Below are positions 53,576 through 61,876 of a stretch of DNA of 64,000 bases, in pieces. The notes below the pieces were generated by a model. It was not told the origin of the DNA. It did no database searches and was given only the letters and a program-made list of their open reading frames with translations. Numbering within the stretch: position 1 is the first letter of the stretch; each line of letters begins with the position of its first letter. Source of the DNA: Petroclostridium xylanilyticum (GTDB lineage Bacteria; Bacillota; Clostridia; SK-Y3); assembly GCF_002252565.1 (NCBI RefSeq), contig NZ_NPML01000003.1:80245-144244 (forward strand), given 5' to 3'. The position numbers and the translations under genes are program-made.

Positions 53576-54127
53576 ATGAGAGAACTTTCGTTGCATATAC
53601 TGGATATTGTACAAAATTCCATATCTGCTAATGCAACATTAATAGCAATAGAGGTTAAGGAAGATTTAAAACAAGATATTTTAGAGTTTTGTATAACTGA
53701 TAATGGAAAGGGTATGACACAGGAATTATTAAAAACCGTATCTGACCCATTTGTAACTACAAGATCTACTCGCAAAGTCGGGTTAGGTATATCTTTACTA
53801 AAGTCTGCAGCTGAGTTGTGTGGTGGGGGAGTTGAAATCTCTTCTGAACCGGGCAAAGGCACTAAAGTAAAAGCGCGGTTTTTGCACAGCCATATTGACA
53901 GGGCACCTTTAGGAAATATGGTCGAAACGGTGTTAACCCTTGTTGTATGTAATCCGCTTATAGATTTTGTATATAAGCATCTAGTCAATGAAAATTGCTT
54001 TGAATTTGATACCCGTGAAATCAAGCAGGTAATTAAAGAAGTTGATATTAATAATACTGAAGTGGTTTCATGGATGAAGGACTGTTTAACTGAGGGAATA
54101 ACAAGTTTATATGGAGGTGTATCATAA
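53576..54127 (+). CDS. Histidine-kinase-like ATPase within the hydrogenase operon
   Basis: A 183-residue GHKL-type ATP-binding protein with the N-box region ELSLHILDIVQNSISANATL, G1 ITDNGKGMTQELLKTV and G2 GLGISLLKSAAELCGGG. The C-terminal 60 residues (from about 120) are unrelated to kinases and may bind a partner. No phosphoacceptor domain is present. Related ATPase genes lie inside many clostridial hydrogenase operons, with no proven function. The ribosome binding site is weak. Its stop overlaps the next start by one base. Confidence 0.82.
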   Translation: MRELSLHILDIVQNSISANATLIAIEVKEDLKQDILEFCITDNGKGMTQELLKTVSDPFVTTRSTRKVGLGISLLKSAAELCGGGVEISSEPGKGTKVKARFLHSHIDRAPLGNMVETVLTLVVCNPLIDFVYKHLVNENCFEFDTREIKQVIKEVDINNTEVVSWMKDCLTEGITSLYGGVS

Positions 54128-54498
54128 TGAAAAGTTTAGCTGAATTGGAAGAAATCAGAAAGAGGACGCTGGATAAGGTTAACTTGAGAAAAGAGCGTGA
54201 AGATGGCATCAGAGTAGTTGTTGGCATGGCTACTTGTGGTATTGCAGCAGGAGCTAGACCGGTATTAAATGCTTTTATGGAAGAAGTAGCAAGGAGAAGT
54301 CTTCAAAATGTTACTGTAACACAGACGGGCTGTATTGGCGTATGCAGGTTGGAACCGGTTGTAGAAGTGTACGTGCCAGGACAGGAGAAGGTAACCTATG
54401 TAAAAATGACGCCTGAAAAAGCAGCTCAAATTGTAAATGAACATATTGTTAACGGCAAGCCGTGTATACAATATACTATCGGTGCAGCGGACAAATAA
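54127..54498 (+). CDS. Thioredoxin-like [2Fe-2S] ferredoxin of the hydrogenase operon
   Basis: A 123-residue protein with four cysteines in the pattern ATCGIAAGARPVLNA and QTGCIGVCRLEP, as in thioredoxin-fold [2Fe-2S] ferredoxins. Only the TCG, GC and VC cysteines are visible in the motifs, so one ligand may be unusual. It is an electron-transfer companion of the NuoF-like and HydA subunits. It follows the ATPase gene by overlap and precedes the NuoF-like gene by 23 bases. Confidence 0.85.
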   Translation: MKSLAELEEIRKRTLDKVNLRKEREDGIRVVVGMATCGIAAGARPVLNAFMEEVARRSLQNVTVTQTGCIGVCRLEPVVEVYVPGQEKVTYVKMTPEKAAQIVNEHIVNGKPCIQYTIGAADK

Positions 54499-54521
54499 AT
54501 ATGTGAAAAGGAGGGTTTTCA

Positions 54522-56321
54522 ATGGAATTGGTAAGATCTCATGTTTTAGTCTGTGGCGGTACGGGATGTACTTCTTCAGGCTGTGAAAAGATAATAAAGG
54601 AAATGGAAGAACAACTTAAAAAGAATAACATAGAAAAAGAGATAAAAGTGGTTAAAACGGGATGTTTCGGTTTATGTGCTTTAGGTCCAATTGTTATTGT
54701 ATATCCGGAAGGTGCTTTTTATAGCATGGTTAAACCTGAAGATGTACAAGAAATAGTACAAGAGCACTTACTAAAAGGCCGTATTGTAAAGAGGCTCTTA
54801 TATAAAGAAACAATACAGGACGACAATACTGTTAAGTCTTTAAATCAGGTAGATTTCTATAAAAAACAAATGCGTGTCGCATTAAGAAACTGCGGTGTTA
54901 TTAATCCGGAAAATATTGATGAATATATTGCATTTGATGGTTATAAAGCTCTGGGCAAAGTATTGACTGAAATGACTCCGGAACAGGTTATTGACGTTGT
55001 GAAAAAATCCGGCCTTCGCGGTAGAGGAGGCGGCGGTTTCCCAACAGGACTTAAATGGGAATTCACAGCCAAGGCACAAGGAGACCAGAAATACGTATGT
55101 TGTAATGCTGACGAGGGTGACCCGGGAGCATTCATGGACAGAAGCGTGTTGGAAGGTGACCCGCACAGTGTAATAGAAGCAATGGCAATCGCAGGATATG
55201 CTGTTGGAGCAAACCAGGGATATATATATATCAGAGCTGAATATCCAATAGCCGTTAAAAGATTGGAAATTGCTATTAGCCAGGCAAAAGAATACGGCTT
55301 GTTAGGTAAAAATATTTTTGGTACCGATTTTAGCTTTGACCTTGAATTAAGATTAGGTGCCGGTGCATTCGTATGTGGCGAGGAAACTGCACTTATGACC
55401 TCCATAGAAGGACATAGAGGGGAGCCAAGGCCAAGGCCGCCATTCCCTGCTATAAAGGGTTTATGGGCTAAACCAACTTTATTAAATAACGTTGAAACTT
55501 ATGCTAATATTCCAGAGATCATATTAAAAGGTCCGGAGTGGTTTGCAAGTATCGGTACCGAAAAAAGCAAAGGTACAAAGGTATTTGCCTTAGGTGGTAA
55601 AATTAACAATACCGGGTTGGTAGAAATTCCTATGGGTACAACCCTCAGGGAAATTGTTGAAGAAATCGGCGGCGGAGTTCCTAATGGAAAGAAATTTAAA
55701 GCTGCTCAGACCGGTGGACCTTCCGGTGGATGTATTCCGGCAGATTTGATTGATACGCCTATTGATTATGACTCACTTATTAGCATTGGTTCCATGATGG
55801 GTTCCGGTGGTTTAATTGTAATGGATGAGGACACCTGTATGGTAGATATTGCAAAGTTCTTCCTGGAATTTACCGTTGATGAATCTTGCGGTAAATGTTC
55901 TCCATGTAGAATTGGAACCAAGAGAATGCTGGAGATACTGGAAAAGATCACTAATGGTAACGGAACGATGGAGGATATCGAGAATCTTGAAACATTGTGT
56001 AAGAATGTTAAAGCTTCTGCTTTGTGTGGTCTTGGACAGACAGCTCCAAACCCAATACTCAGTACTTTAAGGTATTTTAGAGATGAGTATATTGCACACG
56101 TACAAGATAAAAAATGCCCTGCCGGAGTATGTAAATCACTCTTGGTTTACACCATCGATGCAAAATTATGTAAAGGCTGTGGAATATGCGCAAAACAATG
56201 TCCTGTAAGTGCAATCAGCGGAGAAAGAAAGAATCCATATAAGATAGATACAGAAAAATGTATTAAATGTGGTGTATGTATGGAAAAATGCCCATTTAAG
56301 GCAATATTCAAAAACCACTAA
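54522..56321 (+). CDS. hydB: NuoF-like flavin/NADH subunit of [FeFe]-hydrogenase (HydB)
   Basis: A 599-residue flavo-iron-sulfur protein. Domains in order: a thioredoxin-like [2Fe-2S] domain (1-105, CGGTGCTSSGC, GCFGLC), FMN/NADH-binding core (GLRGRGGGGFPTGLKWEF, about 165-182), SLBB region, a [4Fe-4S] motif ESCGKCSPCRIGTKR, and two C-terminal ferredoxin clusters (CKGCGICAKQCP, CIKCGVCMEKCP). It passes electrons between NAD(H), and in bifurcating complexes ferredoxin, and HydA. The length fits HydB/HndC-type subunits. AAAAGGAGGG precedes the ATG. Confidence 0.94.
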   Translation: MELVRSHVLVCGGTGCTSSGCEKIIKEMEEQLKKNNIEKEIKVVKTGCFGLCALGPIVIVYPEGAFYSMVKPEDVQEIVQEHLLKGRIVKRLLYKETIQDDNTVKSLNQVDFYKKQMRVALRNCGVINPENIDEYIAFDGYKALGKVLTEMTPEQVIDVVKKSGLRGRGGGGFPTGLKWEFTAKAQGDQKYVCCNADEGDPGAFMDRSVLEGDPHSVIEAMAIAGYAVGANQGYIYIRAEYPIAVKRLEIAISQAKEYGLLGKNIFGTDFSFDLELRLGAGAFVCGEETALMTSIEGHRGEPRPRPPFPAIKGLWAKPTLLNNVETYANIPEIILKGPEWFASIGTEKSKGTKVFALGGKINNTGLVEIPMGTTLREIVEEIGGGVPNGKKFKAAQTGGPSGGCIPADLIDTPIDYDSLISIGSMMGSGGLIVMDEDTCMVDIAKFFLEFTVDESCGKCSPCRIGTKRMLEILEKITNGNGTMEDIENLETLCKNVKASALCGLGQTAPNPILSTLRYFRDEYIAHVQDKKCPAGVCKSLLVYTIDAKLCKGCGICAKQCPVSAISGERKNPYKIDTEKCIKCGVCMEKCPFKAIFKNH

Positions 56322-56340
56322 TAGAAGGGGGATGTGAGCA

Positions 56341-58080
56341 ATGGAAATGGTGAATATAACAATCAACGGTCAAAAGCTTCAGGTGCCAAAGGATTATACG
56401 ATTCTTCAGGCTGCCAGAAGTGCAAATATAGATATCCCAACACTATGCTATTTGAAGGATGTAAATGAAATAGGCGCTTGCAGAATGTGCGTTGTAGAAG
56501 TAAAGGGTGCAAGAAGCCTGCAGGCAGCTTGTGTATATCCGGTATCCGAAGGTTTGGAAATTAAAACAAATACACCGGCTGTAAGGGAATCAAGAAAAGT
56601 AACTTTAGAGTTGATACTTTCCAACCACGATAGAAAGTGTTTAACTTGCATAAGAAACAGAAATTGTGAATTACAAAAGCTTGCTGAAGATTTGAACGTA
56701 CAAGATCTAAGGTTTGATGGAGAAACTTACAGACTTCCGTTAGATGATTTTTCTCCTTCAGTCGTTAGAGATCCTAACAAGTGTGTTCTTTGCAGAAGAT
56801 GTGTAAGTGTATGTAAAAATGTACAGACAGTTGCAGTAATAGATGCTCAGGAAAGAGGATTTAAGACCATTGTAGCATCTGCCTTTAACAAGCCTCTTAG
56901 CGAAGTACCTTGTGCAATGTGTGGACAATGTATTGTCGCCTGTCCGGTAGGCGCATTAAGAGAAAAAGATGATACTGACAGGGTATGGGCTGCTCTTGCA
57001 GACCCGGAAAAGCATGTAGTGGTCCAAACTGCTCCTGCTGTGAGAGTTGCATTAGGTGAAGAATTTGGAATGCCAATCGGCACAAGAGTAACCGGTAAAA
57101 TGGTTGCTGCTTTAAGAAGATTGGGTTTTGCCAAAGTGTTTGATACTGATACTGCAGCCGATTTGACCATTATGGAAGAAGGAACAGAACTGTTAGGAAG
57201 ATTGAAGGAAGGCAAAAATTTACCACTGATTACTTCCTGCAGTCCGGGATGGATTAAGTTCTGTGAACACAACTATCCTGAGTTTTTAAATAATTTGTCT
57301 TCTTGTAAATCACCACATGAAATGTTTGGTGCTGTTATAAAATCTTACTATGCAGAAAAAGAAGGAATTGATCCTTCCAAGATATTTGTTGTATCTGTAA
57401 TGCCTTGTACCGCAAAGAAATTTGAAAGTGCAAGGGAAGAACTTGCAGCAACAGGATATCCTGATGTAGATGCGGTCATCACTACCAGAGAGCTTGCCAG
57501 AATGATTAAAGAAGCAGGCCTTGATTTTGTATCACTGCCTGATGAAAGCTTTGATAACCCATTTGGCGATGCAAGTGGAGCCGGGGTAATCTTCGGTGCA
57601 ACCGGTGGCGTTATGGAGGCTGCATTAAGAACCGTTGCAGAAATTCTTGCCGGTAAATCAATTGACAACATTGAATACAATGCAGTGAGAGGTGTTGATG
57701 GTATTAAAGAAGCAACCGTTGAATTGCCAGGCAAGACCATTAGAGCGGCTGTTGCCCACGGCCTTGGCAATGCAAGAAAGCTTCTGGATAGAGTAAAAGC
57801 CGGAGAAGCACAATATGATTTTATCGAAATTATGGGATGTCCCGGAGGTTGTGTAACTGGTGGAGGACAGCCAATTCAACCTGCAAAGGTTAGAATGGAT
57901 ATTGATTTAAGAGCAGCAAGAGCAAAGGCAATATATGACGAAGATAGAAGCCTGCCTGTTCGAAAATCTCATGAAAATCCATTTATTAAAAAATTATATG
58001 AAGAATATCTTGGAGAACCGTGCGGACATAAGTCCCATAAATTGCTGCATACTCATTATAAAGCCCGAGAAAATTATTAA
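56341..58080 (+). CDS. hydA: [FeFe]-hydrogenase catalytic subunit (HydA, NADH-linked type)
   Basis: A 579-residue enzyme that makes or uses H2. Domains: N-terminal [2Fe-2S] (CYLKDVNEIGACRMC), His-Cys [4Fe-4S] (HDRKCLTCIRNRNCEL), two [4Fe-4S] clusters (CVLCRRCVSVCK, CAMCGQCIVACP), then the H-cluster domain. Its signatures are intact: TSCSPGWIKFCE, MPCTAKKFE and MGCPGGCVTGGGQP, unlike the altered protein at 46150. A small-subunit-like tail (NPFIKKLYEEYLGEP) closes the protein. It forms a trimer with the NuoE- and NuoF-like subunits. An 18-19 bp hairpin follows the stop. Confidence 0.96.
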   Translation: MEMVNITINGQKLQVPKDYTILQAARSANIDIPTLCYLKDVNEIGACRMCVVEVKGARSLQAACVYPVSEGLEIKTNTPAVRESRKVTLELILSNHDRKCLTCIRNRNCELQKLAEDLNVQDLRFDGETYRLPLDDFSPSVVRDPNKCVLCRRCVSVCKNVQTVAVIDAQERGFKTIVASAFNKPLSEVPCAMCGQCIVACPVGALREKDDTDRVWAALADPEKHVVVQTAPAVRVALGEEFGMPIGTRVTGKMVAALRRLGFAKVFDTDTAADLTIMEEGTELLGRLKEGKNLPLITSCSPGWIKFCEHNYPEFLNNLSSCKSPHEMFGAVIKSYYAEKEGIDPSKIFVVSVMPCTAKKFESAREELAATGYPDVDAVITTRELARMIKEAGLDFVSLPDESFDNPFGDASGAGVIFGATGGVMEAALRTVAEILAGKSIDNIEYNAVRGVDGIKEATVELPGKTIRAAVAHGLGNARKLLDRVKAGEAQYDFIEIMGCPGGCVTGGGQPIQPAKVRMDIDLRAARAKAIYDEDRSLPVRKSHENPFIKKLYEEYLGEPCGHKSHKLLHTHYKARENY

Positions 58081-58124
58081 TTTTAAAGGGATATTCGTTA
58101 AAATCACGAATATCCCTTTAAAAT
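58080..58124 (+). terminator. Hairpin after hydA
   Basis: TTTTAAAGGGATATTCGT (58081-58098) pairs perfectly with 58106-58123 over a 7-base loop. There is no strong T-run after it, so it may be a stabilising or weak terminating hairpin. Confidence 0.65.
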
Positions 58125-58151
58125 TAATATTATCTTCGTATAATAATTCCA

Positions 58152-58180
58152 TTATATTTCATTAAAAAATGTGTTATTAT
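58152..58180 (+). promoter_or_regulatory. Promoter of small-RNA-like unit A
   Basis: TGTTATTAT contains an extended -10 TATTAT (58175-58180). TTATAT (58152-58157) lies 17 bases upstream. Spacing and sequence are kept in unit B. Confidence 0.6.
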
Positions 58181-58186
58181 ATAAAC

Positions 58187-58292
58187 ATACCACAACCAAC
58201 AAACAAACAGAACTAATTTTTTTCATTTTTTCCTCCTTTTAATTATATAAAATAGATCGGCAGGGTCGGTGCTGTCGATCTATTTTGTTTTT
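58187..58292 (+). ncRNA. Small-RNA-like unit A with CCUCC anti-Shine-Dalgarno core
   Basis: The unit begins ACATACCACAACCAACAAAC, just behind an extended -10 promoter. An unstructured pyrimidine tract TTTTTTCCTCCTTTTAATT (CCTCC at 58232-58236) follows. It ends with the terminator TAGATCGGCAG (58253-58263), loop GGTCGGTG, CTGTCGATCTA (58272-58282) and TTTTGTTTTT. No start codon with a ribosome binding site is inside. A nearly identical plan repeats 253 bases downstream. The predicted RNA is about 105 nt; the CCUCC core could block ribosome binding sites. The RNA nature is inferred from promoter, terminator and conservation. Confidence 0.65.
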
Positions 58293-58404
58293 ATTTTTGT
58301 ATACAATATGCAGAACAAGGTTAGCTGAACCTGCTAATTATGCAGTATTGTAATATTGCATAAAAAATAAATTTAAAAATAAATAATTTTGTTTATAAAT
58401 TGCA

Positions 58405-58433
58405 TTATAAAATTAATTAAAATGTGTTATTAT
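58405..58433 (+). promoter_or_regulatory. Promoter of small-RNA-like unit B
   Basis: TGTTATTAT contains the extended -10 TATTAT (58428-58433), with TTATAA (58405-58410) 17 bases upstream, at the same positions as in unit A. Confidence 0.6.
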
Positions 58434-58439
58434 ATAACC

Positions 58440-58548
58440 ATACCACAGCCAACAAACAATGCTAAACAATTTAAAATTTTTTCATTTTTTCCTCCTTTTA
58501 ATTATATAAAAGAACTGACAGGATCGGTGCTGTCAGTTCTTTTTATTT
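58440..58548 (+). ncRNA. Small-RNA-like unit B with CCUCC anti-Shine-Dalgarno core
   Basis: The same plan as unit A. The 5' part (CCATACCACAGCCAACAAAC) has one base change in the shared block. The middle part has diverged. The pyrimidine tract TTTTTTCCTCCTTTTAATT (CCTCC at 58491-58495) is identical. The terminator is AGAACTGACAG (58511-58521), loop GATCGGTG, CTGTCAGTTCT (58530-58540) and TTTTATTT. The stem differs from unit A on both arms but stays paired, while the 8-base loop G(G/A)TCGGTG is kept. That is a sign of selection on RNA structure and loop. Confidence 0.65.
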
Positions 58549-58609
58549 AGCTTTTACCTTGACAACATTTAATATTAAAATTATAATATCAGTAAAATAT
58601 AATCGTTTT

Positions 58610-58850
58610 AAAATGCGATGAAGAGAAGAGTAAGTTATAAACAGCCTTAAGAGAGGTGACATCATGGCTGAAAGTGTTACCAGGTATGAATAACTGAAGA
58701 CCACCTCGGAGCAGAATAGTTACGTTGATTACGTTATAATCGTTACTCAAAGCATATTTGTTTTGGGTATTAGAGTGGGTTTAACAATTAGGGTGGAACC
58801 GCGGGAAATATGACTCTCGTCCCTTGTTTGGGATGGGAGTTTTTTTATGG
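58610..58850 (+). promoter_or_regulatory. T-box leader (tRNA-Thr sensing) of thrS
   Basis: The T-box AGGGTGGAACCGCG is at 58790-58803, followed by the terminator ACTCTCGTCCC / GGGATGGGAGT and a T-run (58812-58847). Stem I spans about 58618-58715. In its 3' side, GAAGACCACCTCGGAG puts a threonine codon ACC (58700-58702) in specifier position. Uncharged tRNA-Thr should raise thrS expression. Confidence 0.92.
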
Positions 58851-58940
58851 AATATATGATACTACTTACCCCAATGTAATGTATTTATATACTCTATATA
58901 AAATTATAAAACCAAATACAATACAGAAAGGATGATAAAT

Positions 58941-60851
58941 ATGATTAAAGTAACTCTTAAAGATGGTTCAATAAAAGAATATCCTAAAGGAACTACTGTA
59001 ATGCAGGTTGCAGAAAGCATAAGTGCAGGGATGGCCAGAGCAGCTCTTGCCGGACTGGTCAATGGCAAGGTAAAAGATTTATCGTATCAGTTAGAAGATG
59101 ATTGTGAGGTAAGCCTTCTGACATTTGATGACGATGAAGGAAAACATGCATTTAGGCATACTACATCCCATATATTGGCGCAGGCAGTAAAGAGGTTGTT
59201 TCCTCAAACAAAGCTTGCAATAGGACCTTCGATCGATAATGGATATTATTATGACTTTGACTCTGACAAAGCTTTTACTCCTGAAGATTTAGAGAAGATT
59301 GAAGAAGAAATGAGAAAAATCGTTAAGGAAGACCTTGAATTAGAGAGGTTTGAACTGCCAAGGGCAGAAGCTATAAAGTTTATGGAGGAAAAAGGGGAGC
59401 CCTATAAGGTTGAACTGATTAAAGATCTTCCGGAGGATGCAGTTATTTCTTTCTATAAACAAGGGGAGTTTGTTGATCTATGTGCAGGGCCGCATATCCC
59501 GTCTACAGGAAAAATAAAAGCTGTTAAATTACTAAATGTGGCAGGTGCTTACTGGCGGGGTAGTGAGAAAAATAAGATGCTCCAGCGAATTTATGGTACT
59601 TCTTTTACTAAGAAGAGCGATTTGGATGAATATCTTAACAGGTTGGAAGAGGCCAAGAAAAGAGACCATAGAAAACTTGGCAGAGAACTGGATTTGTTTA
59701 ATATATTAGAAGAAGGCCCCGGTTTTCCTTTCTTTATGCCTAAAGGCATGGTACTGAGAAATATTCTTGAAGATTTCTGGAGAGAAGAACATAGAAAAAG
59801 GGGTTACCAGGAAATTAAGACTCCTATCATCCTTAATGAAGATTTATGGCATCGTTCCGGACACTGGGATCATTATAAGGAAAATATGTATTTTACAAAG
59901 ATTGATGAAGGTGATTATGCTATTAAACCTATGAACTGCCCGGGAGGAATGCTTGTTTACAAGAGAAGAATGCACTCATACAGGGATTTGCCACAAAGAA
60001 TGGCGGAATTAGGTCTGGTACACAGGCATGAATTATCAGGTGCTTTACATGGATTAATGAGAGTAAGGTGTTTTACCCAGGATGATGCGCATATATTTAT
60101 GCTGCCTTCTCAGATTAAAGAAGAAATTATAAATGTAATAGACCTTATCGACTATTTTTATGGAGTTTTTGGTTTTAAATATCATGTGGAATTATCTACA
60201 CGGCCAGAGAATTCTATGGGTAGTGATGAGCAATGGGAAATAGCCACCGAGGGCCTGAAGGAAGCCCTGGAAGCAAAGGGTATGAAATATAAGGTAAATG
60301 AAGGAGACGGTGCTTTCTACGGTCCTAAGATTGATTTCCATCTTGAAGATTCTATAGGACGTACATGGCAGTGCGGGACCATACAATTAGACTTCCAGAT
60401 GCCTGAAAGATTTGACCTCACTTATGTAGGGGCTGATGGAGAAAAGCACAGGCCTGTTATGATTCACAGGGTTGTGTTTGGCAGCATAGAAAGGTTCATT
60501 GCCATCCTGACTGAACATTATGCAGGAGCGTTTCCAACCTGGCTGGCACCAGTTCAGGTAAAAATACTTCCCATTGCTGATAAGCATCATGACTATGTAT
60601 TGGAGCTTCAAAAGCAATTTGAAACAAACGGCATTCGTGTGGAAGTCGATTTGAGAAATGAGAAGATAGGCTATAAGATTAGAGAGGCCCAGCTTGAAAA
60701 AGTACCTTATATGCTTGTAATTGGCGATAAAGAGGTAGAATCAAAATCTGTGGCAGTAAGGTCGAGAAAAGAAGGAGACCAGGGTACTATGCCTGTTGAC
60801 AGCTTCATTAATAAAATATTGGAAGAAGTAGAGAATAAAGTTAATAATTAG
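58941..60851 (+). CDS. thrS: Threonyl-tRNA synthetase
   Basis: A 636-residue class II synthetase. The N-terminal TGS domain (1-62, IKVTLKDGSIKEYPKGTT) and editing domain (HTTSHILAQAVKRLFP and the zinc-type VDLCAGPHIPSTG) are present. The catalytic core has the zinc cysteine in MNCPGGMLVYKRRMHSYRDL, motif 2 RHELSGALHGLMRVRCFTQD, and motif 3. The C-terminal anticodon-binding domain starts at about residue 535. ATG 58941 is 8 bases behind AAAGGA; the in-frame ATG at 58932 overlaps that site. It is controlled by the Thr T-box upstream. Confidence 0.97.
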   Translation: MIKVTLKDGSIKEYPKGTTVMQVAESISAGMARAALAGLVNGKVKDLSYQLEDDCEVSLLTFDDDEGKHAFRHTTSHILAQAVKRLFPQTKLAIGPSIDNGYYYDFDSDKAFTPEDLEKIEEEMRKIVKEDLELERFELPRAEAIKFMEEKGEPYKVELIKDLPEDAVISFYKQGEFVDLCAGPHIPSTGKIKAVKLLNVAGAYWRGSEKNKMLQRIYGTSFTKKSDLDEYLNRLEEAKKRDHRKLGRELDLFNILEEGPGFPFFMPKGMVLRNILEDFWREEHRKRGYQEIKTPIILNEDLWHRSGHWDHYKENMYFTKIDEGDYAIKPMNCPGGMLVYKRRMHSYRDLPQRMAELGLVHRHELSGALHGLMRVRCFTQDDAHIFMLPSQIKEEIINVIDLIDYFYGVFGFKYHVELSTRPENSMGSDEQWEIATEGLKEALEAKGMKYKVNEGDGAFYGPKIDFHLEDSIGRTWQCGTIQLDFQMPERFDLTYVGADGEKHRPVMIHRVVFGSIERFIAILTEHYAGAFPTWLAPVQVKILPIADKHHDYVLELQKQFETNGIRVEVDLRNEKIGYKIREAQLEKVPYMLVIGDKEVESKSVAVRSRKEGDQGTMPVDSFINKILEEVENKVNN

Positions 60852-60857
60852 CGTGAA

Positions 60858-60915
60858 AATAAAGAGTGAGATTAAGATTAAAGTTATCTCTAATTTCTTA
60901 ATCTCACTCTTTATT
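60858..60915 (+). terminator. 20-bp hairpin terminator after thrS
   Basis: 60858-60877 (AATAAAGAGTGAGATTAAGA) pairs perfectly with 60896-60915, with an 18-base loop and TTTTCT after it. Confidence 0.8.
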
Positions 60916-60929
60916 ATTTTTCTATTCTT

Positions 60930-60970
60930 AACGGACTGTAGTTTTTTGCATCAAAAAATTACGGTCCGTT
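60930..60970. repeat. Inverted repeat bordering the lipoprotein fragment
   Basis: AACGGACTGTAGTTTTTT (60930-60947) pairs with AAAAAATTACGGTCCGTT (60953-60970) with two mismatches. It ends 7 bases before the truncated lipoprotein frame and may be the agent or the scar that removed the normal start. Confidence 0.5.
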
Positions 60971-60977
60971 TTAAAGC

Positions 60978-61226
60978 ATGGTGTTATTAGTTACTTTTGT
61001 ATTATCAATGAGTTTATTTGCAGGCTGTGGTTCAAAGAATGCAGAAAAAACAGAACCGGCTCAAGCTGAGCAGCCAGCAAAGAAGGAAGAAACAGCCAAA
61101 AAAGAAGAGCCTGCAAAAAAAGAAGATAAACCTATTGTTATAGGCATTTCATTATTAACTCTTGAACATCAATTCTTCCAGGATATGAAAGCGAGTATGG
61201 AAAAGATAGCAGCAGAAAGCCGTTAG
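60978..61226 (+). pseudogene. Truncated sugar-binding lipoprotein (RbsB-type) fragment
   Basis: The frame encodes a signal-peptide-like hydrophobic stretch with lipobox FAGC, a Lys/Glu repeat linker (PAKKEETAKKEEPAKKED), and the first strand and helix of a periplasmic-binding domain (VIGISLLTLEHQFFQDMKAS). It ends at a stop after 82 residues, where about 300 would be expected. The basic start of the signal peptide and a ribosome binding site are also missing. Both ends are therefore lost: the left side at the inverted repeat, the right side at a junction with foreign sequence near 61216-61226. Confidence 0.75.
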
Positions 61227-61454
61227 CTTTTCCGTATTCCAGAATATATCCTTTAAATCGGCAAGATAACACCCGGCCCCAAAATCAGGCATACAAGCGA
61301 AGTGACCGGATGTAGTTTGTCCGATAAGTACCAAGATGGATGAGCGGCTTTCAATTCTTAGTTCTATGTGGCTGCCATAGCTTTTGATAGCAGTAATCCT
61401 TCCGGCCCATTTTTCCATACGTTTCCCGTACTTCTTTACGCACTCAAACGTCAT
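61155..61454 (-). pseudogene. Fragment of a mobile-element-type protein (DUF6618-like)
   Basis: On the minus strand, residues 1-78 read like the small DUF6618-type proteins of clostridial conjugative elements and phages: MTFECVKKYGKRMEKWAGRI, HIELRIESRSSILVLIGQTT, FACMPDFGAGCYLADLKDIF. The match ends at NTEKLTA (about 61222). The last 21 codons are antisense to the lipoprotein fragment and are not native. A GGAAAGG site precedes the ATG. It marks the edge of an older mobile insertion. Confidence 0.5.
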
Positions 61455-61473
61455 ATTTCACCGTTCCTTTCTG

Positions 61474-61707
61474 CTACAGTTTTAAATCAGCAATGACTCG
61501 TTCAAGTACATTCATAGGGTCATAAAAACGATATATGATAAAAGTTACCTTTACTCTGTCAAAAAGCAGCAGACTGCGGGTATAAGTACCGCACCTGTAA
61601 TATTTCTTTCCGTATAATTCATGCCACTCGGGTATTTCTTGTGGCCCATGAATAAAAATATTGTTTAATCCATTGAATATTGTCAATATTTGTATTATGA
61701 TTTGCAT
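61474..61707 (-). CDS. Small protein of mobile-element type, unknown function
   Basis: A 77-residue protein: IIIQILTIFNGLNNIFIHGP, then EWHELYGKKYYRCGTYTRSL and RFYDPMNVLERVIADLKL. I cannot assign a family with confidence. Its position beside the DUF6618-like fragment, in the same direction, suggests both came from one conjugative or phage element. No good ribosome binding site is visible, so it may be a remnant. The spacer 61708-61809 to the IS607-type element shows no gene. Confidence 0.4.
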   Translation of the reverse strand: MQIIIQILTIFNGLNNIFIHGPQEIPEWHELYGKKYYRCGTYTRSLLLFDRVKVTFIIYRFYDPMNVLERVIADLKL

Positions 61708-61876
61708 AAGATTTTGTTGTTGCTATTTTATAACTCTGTTATGAGTAGCTTTCTTTTTTTCTTTTTGTTTTATCACACAAAAAGGAGGCTAACAACAGTT
61801 AAAGAATTTTTATAAAAGTTTACAAAACACTGTAAAATTATTATAATATGCTGTATAATAATTTTGAGGTGTTTAT

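Noticed and set aside
56341..58080. HydA as the altered, non-catalytic hydrogenase
   Set aside because: All three H-cluster motifs are intact here; the altered motifs belong to the protein at 46150-47463.
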